Assembly (NCBI RefSeq): GCF_924101635.2
Contig: NZ_CAKMAA020000056.1
Location: 1-64,000, forward strand
DNA from: Candidatus Nitrotoga sp. HW29
GTDB lineage: Bacteria; Pseudomonadota; Gammaproteobacteria; Burkholderiales; Gallionellaceae
Direction of reading: 5' to 3'
DNA: 64,000 nucleotides
The notes beneath the pieces are model-generated. The model ran no database searches. It saw only the letters and a list, made by a program, of their open reading frames with translations, and was not told the DNA's origin. The position numbers and the translations under genes were made by a program. Shown here one piece after another: positions 1 through 8,900 of the stretch (the stretch's first letter is position 1; the number at the start of each line of letters is the position of its first letter).

Positions 1-111
1 ATTGTCCACAACAGACAGGTAACGAAATGGATGAGCCGTTGCCGCTGCATTAGAGGGTAAAATGTGATGACTATCAGCAAGTCTGTCTCAATGGTGAGCC
101 ATGCTCATTAA

Positions 112-275
112 ATAGTTGGGTAGAAGTTGAGGGATTGATCGAGAAACGTTAGTCCAGAATAGATCCTATGATCGGTTTAAGCTGGAAGTCGGATTGCAGA
201 TTAATCATGAGACGATCTACCCGCTTGTGTACGCGGACAGCCGTGAGAATCGCGTAATATTTTGACGGGAAGATG
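112..275 (+). pseudogene. Degenerate IS30-family transposase fragment
   Basis: The plus strand carries broken transposase sequence. From about 112 the reading SWVEVEGLIEKR, then a stop, then SPE resembles the 'WSPEQI' region of IS30 transposases. From 179 the stretch LEVGLQINHETIYPLVYAD matches the IS30 'ISHETIY..VYAD' block. Both pieces are interrupted by stops, so this is a relic and not a working gene. No terminal inverted repeats were seen around it. The rest of 1-563 (276-563 in particular) shows no gene I can support. Confidence 0.6.
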
Positions 276-563
276 AAAAAATATTCTCGCAAATTGTGAA
301 AACTTACGGGCTGCTCAGTGGTGCACTGTTCGCCCGATTATCCGCGCTATGCCGAGATGCTGGTGGTGATTCCCCTGTTGGTGACGATGATGCGCTGGCC
401 GCGGTCTATCGCCGCTTGATTGGGGTGTGCTAGCCGTATACGGGTTCTTTCTCATGTGCAAACATTTTATTTTCGGCTTGCAGATTCAACTGCCCAGATT
501 TTCAGCATTCTGCTATCCAATCTTTCCATGCTGTGTGTTTCATTCTATCCAGAATGAGCGAGT

Positions 564-1970
564 CTATATGTCTGGGCGGTCGATGGTGATCACCACGCTG
601 TTGCGGGATTTATCGGGCTGGCTGACTGTCTCGAAGCGCCGCCAGCTCACGCCGATCTGGTCGTTCGCCAAAGAAATCACCTGATCACGCAATTCAAATG
701 CCCATTTATCCGCTAAGCGTACATTCTCGTCTGCTGTCTTTCCGAGGCTGGCAAAGCCTTCTATAAAAGCTGAGGCGGTCGAGTTTTTTTTGAGATCTTT
801 CACAATAGCGGCCATGTCCGCGGCAGCGGTTTTCGGCAAGGTATTGGAATTGGCTATAAAGCCATTGATGGTGTAGCTTGCCACCCGAACGCGTGACACA
901 CGGCGAGCGTTCGATACAATGCCTTTATTATTGGATTTATCCAAAACAAGGAAATGCGTCCCGCGATCTTCAATCTCTCTGGAGAAGGGTGGCTTTCCTT
1001 TTCCAGGGTTGATGATCACTGCAAAAGTATTGCGGCGGGCGCCAGGGTGCCCCAATTCGCCTTCGATGGCGTTCTCTGCATCCAGGGCTCTGCTATGCGC
1101 CTCGCCAAAGGCAAATTGCCACGCATTCTCTTTTACTTTTGGATCATGGCCGGCATAATTTTCAACAATCTCGTGCGCCATTTTTGCCACGCCGGCACCC
1201 GGTACATCCCGTTCCAACGCCACCATCTGGTCGATGCGAATCTCTTGCACCGGATTATCATCAAGTGCTTGTGAGTTGTCAGGAAACGCTCCAAAGCTTA
1301 CGTCAGGCTGGTCTTGTCCAAGATGAATCTCGGCATCCTGTTTGGGGTCGTCCATGATGGTGGCCAGCTGGCCGGCCAGCACGAACGACTGCGGCTTGAG
1401 TTTCGAAGCCGTGATCGTAACCTCGTGGGTCTTCGGGTCATGCTGCAGGGTAAAGCCGCTGGCCGGCTCGAGCAGGGACAGGGCGGCACGGATATCTTTC
1501 TTGCTACCCGTGACCAACAGCCGACGCTGGATCATGGGTGCGACGCTGCCATTATCCTGCTGCACGACGTGCGCCAGTTCGTGTGCCAGCAACTGTCTGC
1601 CTGCGCCGGTGTGCGGCGCATACTGCCTCGCGCCGAGCACCATGTCGTTTCCGAGCGTATAGGCCTGAGCCCCCAAGGCCTGTGCGGAACGGGCTGCACG
1701 CCCATCTGTATGCACGCGCACGCGGCTGAAATCGTGCCCGAAACGCGGTTCAAAATACGAGCGTAGCGCATCGGGAAGCGCTGCACCGCTGGCAGGGATA
1801 GCCCCGGTTGTTGGCTGTATCAGAGGGCCAGACAGGTGTGTGACCCGTTCGGCCATGCGTTCGGCCTCCTGCTCGTGCAGGTCGTCGGGAGAGCTGACGG
1901 CCAGTTTTGCCACAGGGACAAGACTGGAGGTTGCCGGTTGTTGATTTTTTTTTGGCGCAAAGGTATGCAT
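564..1970 (-). CDS. Orphan DUF4157 protein with OmpA-like C-terminal domain
   Basis: A 468-residue protein. Residues about 70-138 are a DUF4157 domain, with the hallmark RFGHDFSRVRVHTDG followed by a zincin-like HELAHVVQQ at 130-138. A middle region (about 245-305) has a second helix with HEIVENY (266-272) and GEAHSRALDAEN (289-300), which could be another metal site. The last about 120 residues look like an OmpA-type peptidoglycan-binding fold (IEGFASLGKTADENVRLAD). DUF4157 is known as a marker of cargo of extracellular contractile injection systems (eCIS). Such a system lies 25 kb away on the other strand, so this may be a remote cargo gene, which is an inference. The start at 1970 is preceded by a GGGGA-type ribosome site. 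Catalytic activity is unproven. Confidence 0.8.
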   Translation of the reverse strand: MHTFAPKKNQQPATSSLVPVAKLAVSSPDDLHEQEAERMAERVTHLSGPLIQPTTGAIPASGAALPDALRSYFEPRFGHDFSRVRVHTDGRAARSAQALGAQAYTLGNDMVLGARQYAPHTGAGRQLLAHELAHVVQQDNGSVAPMIQRRLLVTGSKKDIRAALSLLEPASGFTLQHDPKTHEVTITASKLKPQSFVLAGQLATIMDDPKQDAEIHLGQDQPDVSFGAFPDNSQALDDNPVQEIRIDQMVALERDVPGAGVAKMAHEIVENYAGHDPKVKENAWQFAFGEAHSRALDAENAIEGELGHPGARRNTFAVIINPGKGKPPFSREIEDRGTHFLVLDKSNNKGIVSNARRVSRVRVASYTINGFIANSNTLPKTAAADMAAIVKDLKKNSTASAFIEGFASLGKTADENVRLADKWAFELRDQVISLANDQIGVSWRRFETVSQPDKSRNSVVITIDRPDI

Positions 1971-2120
1971 TCCCCATTTTCCTTTTTCGATACAAGCAAA
2001 AATTCAGGGCAAATCAAGCAACATCAAATCCACGCAGTAATTACTGGCCTTTCCCACTATTTGGCACACCACTTGACACAGCACGGCAGCAGCGCGGGGG
2101 TATTTCTTGCCTTTGAATCG

Positions 2121-3377
2121 TTATAACAGAAAAAAGAACGCCGCAATAGCAGTCGGCGGCAGTGCGCCCAGCAGCAAGCCAACTGCCCCGATCGATTCGT
2201 CGTTAAAGCCGCGCCTGAGTAGTGCCACGCCAGCCGGATTAGGTGCATTGGCAATTACGGTCAGCCCCCCGCCGGCAACTGCTCCCGCAACCAGCATATA
2301 CTTCGCTTGATCTGATATGCCGGTAATCAACGAGCCCAGGTAAGTGAGCGCCGCATTGTCTGTAATAGCGGTCAGTCCGAGGGCACCAAAGAATAAGGCC
2401 GTCGGACCAAGGCTGGAGACGATGGGTTGTAGCCACCATTGTTGCATACCGCCTAGAACGACTAATCCGGCCAGAAAAAAACCAACAAGCAAGCCCTCTT
2501 TGAGAATCAGTGGACTTTGATATCGTTCATAGGCTTGTGTATAGCCGAGAAACAACAGGAATAATCCCAAAAATAGCACAGGATGATGGGCCAAGGTGAC
2601 GACAGCGGCCAAAAATATCAAGTGGATTACGCTGACCAGCAAGGGAATTCGGGGGGCGGGATCGTCATTTATGGATGGAGCCTCTTTGTGAATATGCGAG
2701 CGCAGTAAGAATATGATTCCCGTTGCATTGATCAGCACAGCAATACTTGATTTCCAGCCAAAAGTCGACGCCATAAATGCAGTGTCCCAGCCCCATGGCG
2801 AAGCAACCATGAGTACCGGAGGGGCAGCGTACGACGTCAGCGTGCCACCAATTGAAACATTAACAAACAGCACGCCCAGTGCTCCATATTTGAGCCATTC
2901 CGGAATGCCTTGCCGGAAAATTTGTGGTGCCAGCATTAATGCGGCAAGTGTCATGGCAGCGGGTTCGGTAATCAGCGAACCCATTAATGGGACGGCGGTC
3001 AAGCCCAGCCAAGCCAACGCAAGGTTGGTACGTACCGGTGTCAGGCGTGCCATTAACATGAGTAAATGTCTGGCGATTTCCAGTATTGGCCGGGAGGCGG
3101 CTACCACCATCACGACAAACACGAATAGGGGCTCCGTATACTGGTGTGATTCAGCATAAGCAATTGCTTCTGCGCTGCCCGACACCAGCGCCATTACGAC
3201 AATCAGAACGAATGCCCAGAATCCGAAAACCACCTCGACCTCGCCCAGCAGATGAAATAAGCCTGCATGCCGGGGGTAACGGTGGGCGAGACTCTCCAAT
3301 GATTTTGCGGCAAATGTATGTAACAACGCGCAGGCGAAAAGTCCCGCCCCAATTGCTTGCATGGTGCTCGCTTCCAT
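2121..3377 (-). CDS. Putative Na+/H+ antiporter, inner-membrane protein
   Basis: A 418-residue, strongly hydrophobic protein with about ten predicted membrane segments. It resembles the 'putative Na+/H+ antiporter' family (Pfam Na_H_antiport_2/3 type) and includes conserved-looking stretches such as LMGSLITEPAAMTLAALML and SIGGTLTSYAAPPVLMVA, which fit the ion-transporter superfamily. It probably exchanges cations for protons across the inner membrane; the substrate is not shown by the sequence. It starts at 3377 after an AAGGGTA ribosome site and stands alone, with no operon partner. A functionally distinct anion/cation transporter of the same fold cannot be excluded. Confidence 0.7.
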   Translation of the reverse strand: MEASTMQAIGAGLFACALLHTFAAKSLESLAHRYPRHAGLFHLLGEVEVVFGFWAFVLIVVMALVSGSAEAIAYAESHQYTEPLFVFVVMVVAASRPILEIARHLLMLMARLTPVRTNLALAWLGLTAVPLMGSLITEPAAMTLAALMLAPQIFRQGIPEWLKYGALGVLFVNVSIGGTLTSYAAPPVLMVASPWGWDTAFMASTFGWKSSIAVLINATGIIFLLRSHIHKEAPSINDDPAPRIPLLVSVIHLIFLAAVVTLAHHPVLFLGLFLLFLGYTQAYERYQSPLILKEGLLVGFFLAGLVVLGGMQQWWLQPIVSSLGPTALFFGALGLTAITDNAALTYLGSLITGISDQAKYMLVAGAVAGGGLTVIANAPNPAGVALLRRGFNDESIGAVGLLLGALPPTAIAAFFFLL

Positions 3378-3528
3378 ATCGGTACCCTTTGTTTATGGTT
3401 GATTGTGTACATCATAAAGCACACAGGCTTGTTATCGGCAAAATGAAGCGCGGATCGCCAGTCTGTTTGTCGTGTTTAACCAATGCAGCAAGGGTTTTGG
3501 ATATGTTTTACAGGTTCCCATGCGAAAA

Positions 3529-3813
3529 TCAGGGTGGCGATGACGGAAAATGTGAAGCGTTGGGAGATTGCATAGGATGTGACTTGCTGTCAGGCTTGGT
3601 CGTAGCAACATCGTTTCTGGCGGCCGCGCGAATTGTACAATGGGCATCCTTATAGGGGCCGTTTTCCTGTTCCCACCCATAACCAGGAGAAGTTTGCGCG
3701 CAGTACCGTTCGTTATTTAATTTACTGTTCCATTGGTACCATGAAGCTGGCGCGGCAAATGCTGAAGCACAGAAAAATGGATAAATTACTAGCATAGCAA
3801 ATATCAATTTCAT
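3529..3813 (-). CDS. Small secreted protein of unknown function
   Basis: A 94-residue ORF with a clear N-terminal signal peptide (MKLIFAMLVIYPFFCASAFA, likely cut after AFA). The mature part of about 74 residues has two cysteines (C38 and C59) that could form a disulfide in the periplasm, and a polar, proline-rich tail. I do not recognise a family. It lies between the antiporter and the papain-like gene on the same strand. The signal peptide is the main reason for calling it real. Confidence 0.5.
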   Translation of the reverse strand: MKLIFAMLVIYPFFCASAFAAPASWYQWNSKLNNERYCAQTSPGYGWEQENGPYKDAHCTIRAAARNDVATTKPDSKSHPMQSPNASHFPSSPP

Positions 3814-3893
3814 ATTGATGTCCCGATATAGATGGCTTCACATATGTACTGCCGATGTACCTGCTGGGTCAGCGCAAATGATCAGTACGGGTA

Positions 3894-5933
3894 CTAGAAA
3901 TGCAAATCTCGAGCGGTGAAGGAAACTTTGGGCAATTTACCAAGAATCCGGACAAGAACCGAGTTCATGGTGTTGGGGTCGTTGTCAAAGCCACCGTGGG
4001 TCTCGCTTTTAGATATTGCCCCGGGTTGGTCTCCTGCCCCGGATATAACGATGCCAGGCAAGCCGTCGACTGGGCTATTGAGTAGGTTCAGTAATTCTGG
4101 ATCCTTTTCAAGAAATTTTTGCATGCCAAGCAAGGGCACTTCCCGAGCGCCTTCGAAGGCATTGCTCACCAAATAAAGAAGGGATTTTCCGTAAGGACCG
4201 ACATCATCGTCGAGTTCGCCCACCTTGCTTAAATTATACAAGCTGGGTTTGGGACAGGTTTTGTCGATTATCTTGGGCAATACTATTTCTTTGAACAGGT
4301 CGATGCGAATTGCCGGTGCCATGAATTGGAGTGTTTTCCAGGATATACCCAGACTGGCAAGTTGCGTAATGGCATGGGCTGCGAATATGGAGCCGGCACT
4401 GTGGCCGACCACATGAAGTTCCCAATCGCCTTCTGCTTTTTTGCCCAGACTTTCTTTTGCTTCTTTTGCATATTTTGTCAGGAGCTGCATTGCACCTGTC
4501 GCATGTTTGGAAGCGAGCTCGGCGTTTTGAACCATTTCGCCCCACAGTTTTCCACCCGGAGCAGCCAGCGTCAGTTCAAGCACACGATCTTTCGCTTCGC
4601 GCAGGTGATCCAAAAATACGCCGCCCGCCCGTTGATCAGCCGCAGTGAATTGATCCTTGAGAATATTCTTGGCGGTATTGAACCAATCGCTCTCCCACAT
4701 GATGTGTAGAGGGTAGATTTCGTTGGCAAGACAAACGTCGCGAAATGCAATAATTCTTTTGGCGACATCCTCTTCGCTATTCAGGCCACCATGAATATAT
4801 AACATCACGCGTCGCTTTGCCCAATCCTTGGTTTTGGCCGGAATGGTTTCGAGAAGCAATCTTTTCAAATCTTCTTCCGTGGTCCAGTAGTTACCCTGGT
4901 CAGAGAGTTTGCCGTTGTTCCCAACGTCGATTACGTATGGTCGAATTTCGTTCAGGGGGATGACTTGTCCGGCGCGGAACTTTCCGCTCGTGACATCCGC
5001 CGCGCCTTGAGCCCATAGATCCGCTTTTACCGGCACACCGAGCTGCGCGACCCAAACGTCGGTGGCATGAATCATGAAATCTTCATAGGGCAACAAGGCA
5101 AATCCATTGTTGCCCCAACGTGTTCCCCATGAATTCTGGATTATGAAACCTTGGGTGGTATAGCCGACAAGGGCGATCGCATGGCCCCCATCCGCGTTTC
5201 CCTTACGCTGGATCACGGGAACTTTAATTTTTTGGGGTTTGCGGGTAGTACCCGTTTTGAGTGAAATGGTGGAGGGGCCGGGCTGTCCCCATCCGGCATG
5301 CACCATTAATGTGGCATACACGATGCCGACCTCATGAATGGCTGCATGCACATGACGAACCTGTCTGAAATCGACCCGATAATAAGCGCCGCCGGGTGTC
5401 ATGATCGCTTCATCGGCACGCTTTTGGTTGAAATTGTCCGCGCCATGCAAATGGTCAGGCCAGCGTTTTTGCGTACATACGCCGTGGCGCTCCCAACCTT
5501 TCATGGCCCCTCTCGCCGAGGATCCGGAATAATTTTCTCCCGGCCATTCATCATAACGGCGGGCAAGCTCATAAATCATGCGCGGACTGATGAGACGCTT
5601 CAGCTTGCGTTGATGGAGTAAGAAATTGATCACTGCCGCAAGGGCAAAACCCGTACACGCACCTTCCGTGCGCTGATCAAGAATAGCTGGGACAGCGTGG
5701 ATGTTAACGATTTCGTCGGGCAAGGCTTGTAACGTAGGCAGATATTCCCAGTCTTTAAGATCAATTTTGTCAGGGAAAGCATCCAGCGTTCTGCTAATTT
5801 TTTGCGCTACACTTCTTTCATCAGGCGCTATACGTCGGGATTCGGACTCCGGCCGCGTGGTTTTTGGAGCAGATTCTTTGGCCACCGCTGCAACAGATTG
5901 GGGCGCTTGGGTGGGGACACGTTTTTTTACCAT
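3894..5933 (-). CDS. Papain-like C1 peptidase fused to alpha/beta hydrolase
   Basis: A 679-residue protein. An upstream in-frame ATG exists at 5990, but I choose 5933 because AGGAG lies just before it. Residues about 75-305 are papain-like: EGACTGFA holds the nucleophile Cys93, GGHAIALVGY the His251, and QNSWGTRWG the Asn267. Residues about 370-650 look like an alpha/beta hydrolase, with YIHGGLNSE as an oxyanion loop (380-386) and a GHSAGS elbow with Ser512. There is no signal peptide, so it is cytosolic or exported by another route. The N-terminal 50 residues are charged and disordered. The pairing of a cysteine protease with a lipase/esterase-type fold is unusual. It could be a toxin-like enzyme or a processing protease; substrates are unknown. 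Confidence 0.75.
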   Translation of the reverse strand: MVKKRVPTQAPQSVAAVAKESAPKTTRPESESRRIAPDERSVAQKISRTLDAFPDKIDLKDWEYLPTLQALPDEIVNIHAVPAILDQRTEGACTGFALAAVINFLLHQRKLKRLISPRMIYELARRYDEWPGENYSGSSARGAMKGWERHGVCTQKRWPDHLHGADNFNQKRADEAIMTPGGAYYRVDFRQVRHVHAAIHEVGIVYATLMVHAGWGQPGPSTISLKTGTTRKPQKIKVPVIQRKGNADGGHAIALVGYTTQGFIIQNSWGTRWGNNGFALLPYEDFMIHATDVWVAQLGVPVKADLWAQGAADVTSGKFRAGQVIPLNEIRPYVIDVGNNGKLSDQGNYWTTEEDLKRLLLETIPAKTKDWAKRRVMLYIHGGLNSEEDVAKRIIAFRDVCLANEIYPLHIMWESDWFNTAKNILKDQFTAADQRAGGVFLDHLREAKDRVLELTLAAPGGKLWGEMVQNAELASKHATGAMQLLTKYAKEAKESLGKKAEGDWELHVVGHSAGSIFAAHAITQLASLGISWKTLQFMAPAIRIDLFKEIVLPKIIDKTCPKPSLYNLSKVGELDDDVGPYGKSLLYLVSNAFEGAREVPLLGMQKFLEKDPELLNLLNSPVDGLPGIVISGAGDQPGAISKSETHGGFDNDPNTMNSVLVRILGKLPKVSFTARDLHF

Positions 5934-6093
5934 GGGTATTCTCCTGTTTATAGAGTCACACTCAAACTTAAGAGTACGCCCAACCCTCAAGTTGGGGAGA
6001 AGACAAAATCAGCTTACAGTACTTGTTTGTTGACCGTGAGAGATTAGCGTGTAGCGGGATGATTTCCCAAGGTCATCATAGATCGGCAGCTAT

Positions 6094-6118
6094 AAAAAAG
6101 GGAATAGGCTATTTCCTT
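6094..6118 (-). terminator. Intrinsic terminator downstream of lysA
   Basis: Read on the minus strand, AAGGAAATAG and CTATTCCCTT form a 10-bp stem with one mismatch and a very short loop, followed directly by a run of six T. It lies about 80 bp after the lysA stop and in the right orientation to end the lptM-lysA transcript. Confidence 0.6.
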
Positions 6119-6197
6119 ATTTTGGATTTGCAAGTTTTCTTGTGAATTGTTTCAATAATTAGCCATCTCCTAAAATGACGTACAACAAATTTTGTTG

Positions 6198-7445
6198 TTA
6201 ACCAAAAAGTTTTTCGCCGGCAAATAACTGCTGCACCGTTTCACGTTCACGGATAAGTTGCATGACCTCACCGGCCACCATCACTTCGGCCGCACGCGGG
6301 CGTGTGTTGTAGTTCGAACTCATGCTCATGCCATAGGCGCCCGCCGACATCACCGCAACCAGGTCACCCTGTGAGATAGCCAGTTGACGGGCATTCCCCA
6401 GGAAGTCGCCGGTTTCGCATACCGGTCCCACCACTTGATATTGGTGTACGGGCATATCACCTGGCTGTACTGGCTGGATGTGATGATAGGCATCGTACAA
6501 GGCCGGGCGCATCAGATCGTTCATCGCCGCATCGACGATGGCGAAGTGTTTTTCTTCGCCATGTTTGAGATATTCAACCTTGGTCAGTAGCACACCGGCA
6601 TTGCCAACCAGCACCCGTCCTGGCTCAATAATGATCTTTTCGCTGCGTCCCCGCAGCGTACTGAGTAGCGCATTGGCATAATCGGCAATGGCAGGCGGGG
6701 TTTCGTCCAGATAACGGATGCCCAGCCCACCGCCCAGATCAAGATGCTCAAGATGAATCCCCTCACGTTCCAGTGCATTGACCAGCACCAGCATTTTTTC
6801 TATTGCTGCAATAAAGGGGCTGAGTTCGGTCAATTGCGAACCGATGTGGCAATCCATGCCCATCACGCGCAGATGCGGTAGCTCGCTCGCTTTGCGGTAT
6901 AAGGCCAGCGCTTCGGTATACGCGATGCCAAATTTGTTCTGTTTCAAGCCGGTGGAAATATAGGGGTGCGTCTTGGCATCCACGTCGGGATTCACGCGCA
7001 GGCTGACCGATGCCACCTTGTTTATTTGTCCGGCCACTTCATTCAGGCGTGTGAGTTCCGCTTCCGATTCCACGTTAAAGCACAAAATTCCAGCCTCCAA
7101 GGCCAGCTGCATTTCTGCTACCGTTTTGCCCACGCCGGAAAACACCACCTTATTTGCCGCGCCTCCGGCTGCCAGCACACGCTGTAATTCGCCACCGGAA
7201 ACGATATCAAAGCCAGCCCCCAATTTAGCAAACAGATTCAGGATGGCGATATTGGGGTTGGCTTTTACCGCGTAACAGATCAAGTGCTCGCGTTCTTTGA
7301 ACGCCTCGGCAAATTGGCGATAACTATCGGCTAACGCACCGTGCGAGTATACATAGCAGGGTGTACCAAATCGCTGTGCGATATCAGCCAGGGGCACTTG
7401 TTCGGCACAAAGCTGGTTACGCTGGTATTTGAAATAATCGGTCAT
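6198..7445 (-). CDS. lysA: Diaminopimelate decarboxylase
   Basis: A 415-residue PLP enzyme that decarboxylates meso-diaminopimelate to L-lysine, the last step of lysine synthesis, in the cytosol. The fold-type III signature is present: CYAVKANPN with the PLP lysine near residue 60, HIGSQLT, DLGGGLGIRY for phosphate binding, EPGRVLVGNAG, and the C-terminal CETGDFL and GAYGMSMSSNYN. Length and N-terminus fit the family. It follows lptM by two bases, so the two are co-transcribed, an order common in proteobacteria. Confidence 0.97.
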   Translation of the reverse strand: MTDYFKYQRNQLCAEQVPLADIAQRFGTPCYVYSHGALADSYRQFAEAFKEREHLICYAVKANPNIAILNLFAKLGAGFDIVSGGELQRVLAAGGAANKVVFSGVGKTVAEMQLALEAGILCFNVESEAELTRLNEVAGQINKVASVSLRVNPDVDAKTHPYISTGLKQNKFGIAYTEALALYRKASELPHLRVMGMDCHIGSQLTELSPFIAAIEKMLVLVNALEREGIHLEHLDLGGGLGIRYLDETPPAIADYANALLSTLRGRSEKIIIEPGRVLVGNAGVLLTKVEYLKHGEEKHFAIVDAAMNDLMRPALYDAYHHIQPVQPGDMPVHQYQVVGPVCETGDFLGNARQLAISQGDLVAVMSAGAYGMSMSSNYNTRPRAAEVMVAGEVMQLIRERETVQQLFAGEKLFG

Positions 7446-7447
7446 GG

Positions 7448-7570
7448 TTATTTAGTTTGATCAGGAATTGGCTGGATTGCAGGCTGCGCTGGTGGCATAA
7501 ATAGCGGCCCCTTGTGTCCACAGCTCTGCAACAGGAGTGCCAGCAGCACCATCATACCGGTCATACGCAT
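7448..7570 (-). CDS. lptM: LptM/YifL-type small lipoprotein
   Basis: A 40-residue lipoprotein. A short hydrophobic leader ends in the lipobox LLQSC (lipidated Cys17), followed by GHKGPLFMPP, the GxKGPLYxPP signature of the LptM family. In E. coli LptM helps maturation of the LPS-translocon protein LptD at the outer membrane; that role is assumed here by family. The longer in-frame ORF (start 7678) has no signal, so the start at 7570 is preferred. Its position directly before lysA is the usual one. Confidence 0.85.
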   Translation of the reverse strand: MRMTGMMVLLALLLQSCGHKGPLFMPPAQPAIQPIPDQTK

Positions 7571-7624
7571 GATTGTAGTCTCACTAAAAGGGAACAAAAC
7601 GGGATTATAAAGGCAAGAGCGGAC

Positions 7625-7693
7625 GTGACTGAAACTGAATTTCATCAATACGCTGAGGTAGGTGTCGTAATGTCGCAATTTTCATCAGTGTAG
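7625..7693 (+). pseudogene. cyaY: Possible truncated cyaY (frataxin) relic
   Basis: Divergent from lptM, the place where cyaY normally sits, a GTG-started frame reads MTETEFHQYAEV. This resembles the N-terminus of bacterial frataxin (MxxSEFxxLA). It then loses similarity and stops after 23 codons. I read it as the surviving start of a deleted cyaY. The similarity is only about ten residues, so position is the stronger argument. Confidence 0.4.
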
Positions 7694-7697
7694 TAGG

Positions 7698-7801
7698 GTG
7701 GGCACGTTTATGTGCCCACGCGGGCTGCGGCCCCGGTGTCATGGTTACTTGTGATGTTGAGCTTCGCAAGCTCAACATCAACCTGCGTTAACCCGGACTA
7801 C
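7698..7801. repeat. Two palindromic repeats (REP-like)
   Basis: First, GTGGGCAC and GTGCCCAC (7698-7719) form an 8-bp inverted repeat around GTTTAT. Second, GATGTTGAGCTT and AAGCTCAACATC (7753-7779) form a perfect 12-bp inverted repeat around CGC, followed by AACCTGCGTTAACCCGGACTA. The second unit recurs at 8848-8900. It lies downstream of the pirin gene and may also serve as its transcript end. Confidence 0.65.
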
Positions 7802-7807
7802 ACATTG

Positions 7808-8527
7808 CTAATGTTCCGGCTGTTCATTGGGGCGTAAATCAAACACCAAGACCTCGGCATTCTGGCCTTGTTGCAGAGTAATGAGACTTTCGTTGCGTAT
7901 ACGTGCGCCATCGCCTTCGTTCAGCACTGTGCCGTTAACCGTCAAAACGCCTCGCACTATGTGCACATAGGCATAGCGATTGCCTACAAGTGTTAATTGC
8001 GCCTGTTCATCCCCGTTGAAACAGCCTGCATAAACCCGCACATCTTGATATACCGACAAAGATTTTTCTGTACCGTCGGGCGAAATAATCAACTGCAGTC
8101 GCCCCTGCTTTTCTGCCTGACTAAAGTGGCTTTGCTGATACCGGGGCTGAACACCTTTTTTATCGGGTACTAGCCAAATTTGCAGAAAGTGGACTAATTC
8201 AGTCTGTGAATGATTGAATTCGCTATGGGTAATGCCGGTTCCCGCACTCATGAGCTGTACGTCACCGGCTTTGATGGCTGATCCCGTGCCCATCGAATCT
8301 TTATGTGCAAGCGCACCGTCGATAACATAGGTAAATATTTCCATATCTCGATGCGGATGAGTATTAAAGCCTTTGCCCGCTTGGACGATGTCGTCATTAA
8401 TTACCAGCAAATCAGAAAAACCGCTCTGCTGAGGATCGTAATAGTTGCCAAAGGAAAAGGTGTGCCTCGAAAATAGCCAGTCAAAATTGGCTGTACCTCG
8501 GTGCTGAGCTGGACGGATTTCAATCAT
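7808..8527 (-). CDS. Pirin family protein (YhhW-like)
   Basis: A 239-residue bicupin. The metal site of the pirin/quercetinase family is present: THPHRDMEIFTYV gives His57 and His59, and HSEFNH gives His101 and Glu103. The family contains quercetin 2,3-dioxygenases and redox-sensing nuclear pirins; the physiological substrate in bacteria is mostly unknown. The start at 8527 has an AGGAGTCACC-type ribosome site (AAGGAG). It is monocistronic, flanked by repeats on both sides. Confidence 0.9.
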   Translation of the reverse strand: MIEIRPAQHRGTANFDWLFSRHTFSFGNYYDPQQSGFSDLLVINDDIVQAGKGFNTHPHRDMEIFTYVIDGALAHKDSMGTGSAIKAGDVQLMSAGTGITHSEFNHSQTELVHFLQIWLVPDKKGVQPRYQQSHFSQAEKQGRLQLIISPDGTEKSLSVYQDVRVYAGCFNGDEQAQLTLVGNRYAYVHIVRGVLTVNGTVLNEGDGARIRNESLITLQQGQNAEVLVFDLRPNEQPEH

Positions 8528-8636
8528 GAGGTGACTCCTTATAAGTTAATTTCTACTGTAAAGTACGGTTGATTAAGAAGGAGGTGTTTGCCTGACTTAA
8601 CCAACCAAACCGAATATTTGACCATATAAAATCTGG

Positions 8637-8811
8637 CGAATTCAACCCTGAAGTGCAATTTTTGTAAGTGAATTCAGGTGGCGAGCTGCATTAATATCGG
8701 AGCCACTTAAACGACCAAGTAACAGGAGCACAGATGAAGAAATATAAGTAGTTCACCAGCGGGCAATGATATTAGATTTACGGATTGAAACAAGCGGGCG
8801 TGAATCAAACC
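8637..8811 (+). mobile_element. IS30-family element left-end relic (copy A)
   Basis: The segment begins with GCGAATTCAACCCTGAAGTGC, an IS30-like end. It includes an AACAGGAGCAC ribosome site and an ATG at 8734 that reads MKKYK, stop, FTSGQ, stop, Y, stop, IYGLKQAGVNQT. The last part is the IS30 transposase N-terminus with three internal stops. The same segment, reverse-complemented and better preserved, occurs at 58421-58583. Nothing of the transposase beyond about 26 codons remains. With the repeat at 8848 it fills the gene-free stretch 8528-8897. Confidence 0.7.
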
Positions 8812-8847
8812 CTGCCCCCATTTACTTCAGTCCAGTTGCCCTGATTG

Positions 8848-8900
8848 CTTGTGATGTTGGGCTTCGCAAGCTCAGCGCCAACCTACGTTAGCCCGGGCTA
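8848..8900. repeat. REP-like repeat, second copy
   Basis: 46 of 53 bases match the unit at 7748-7800, in the same orientation, about 1.1 kb away. The core TTGGGCTTCGCAAGCTCAG retains a shorter inverted repeat. It touches the 3' end of the surface-protein gene at 8898, so it may act in mRNA stability or termination. Confidence 0.6.
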
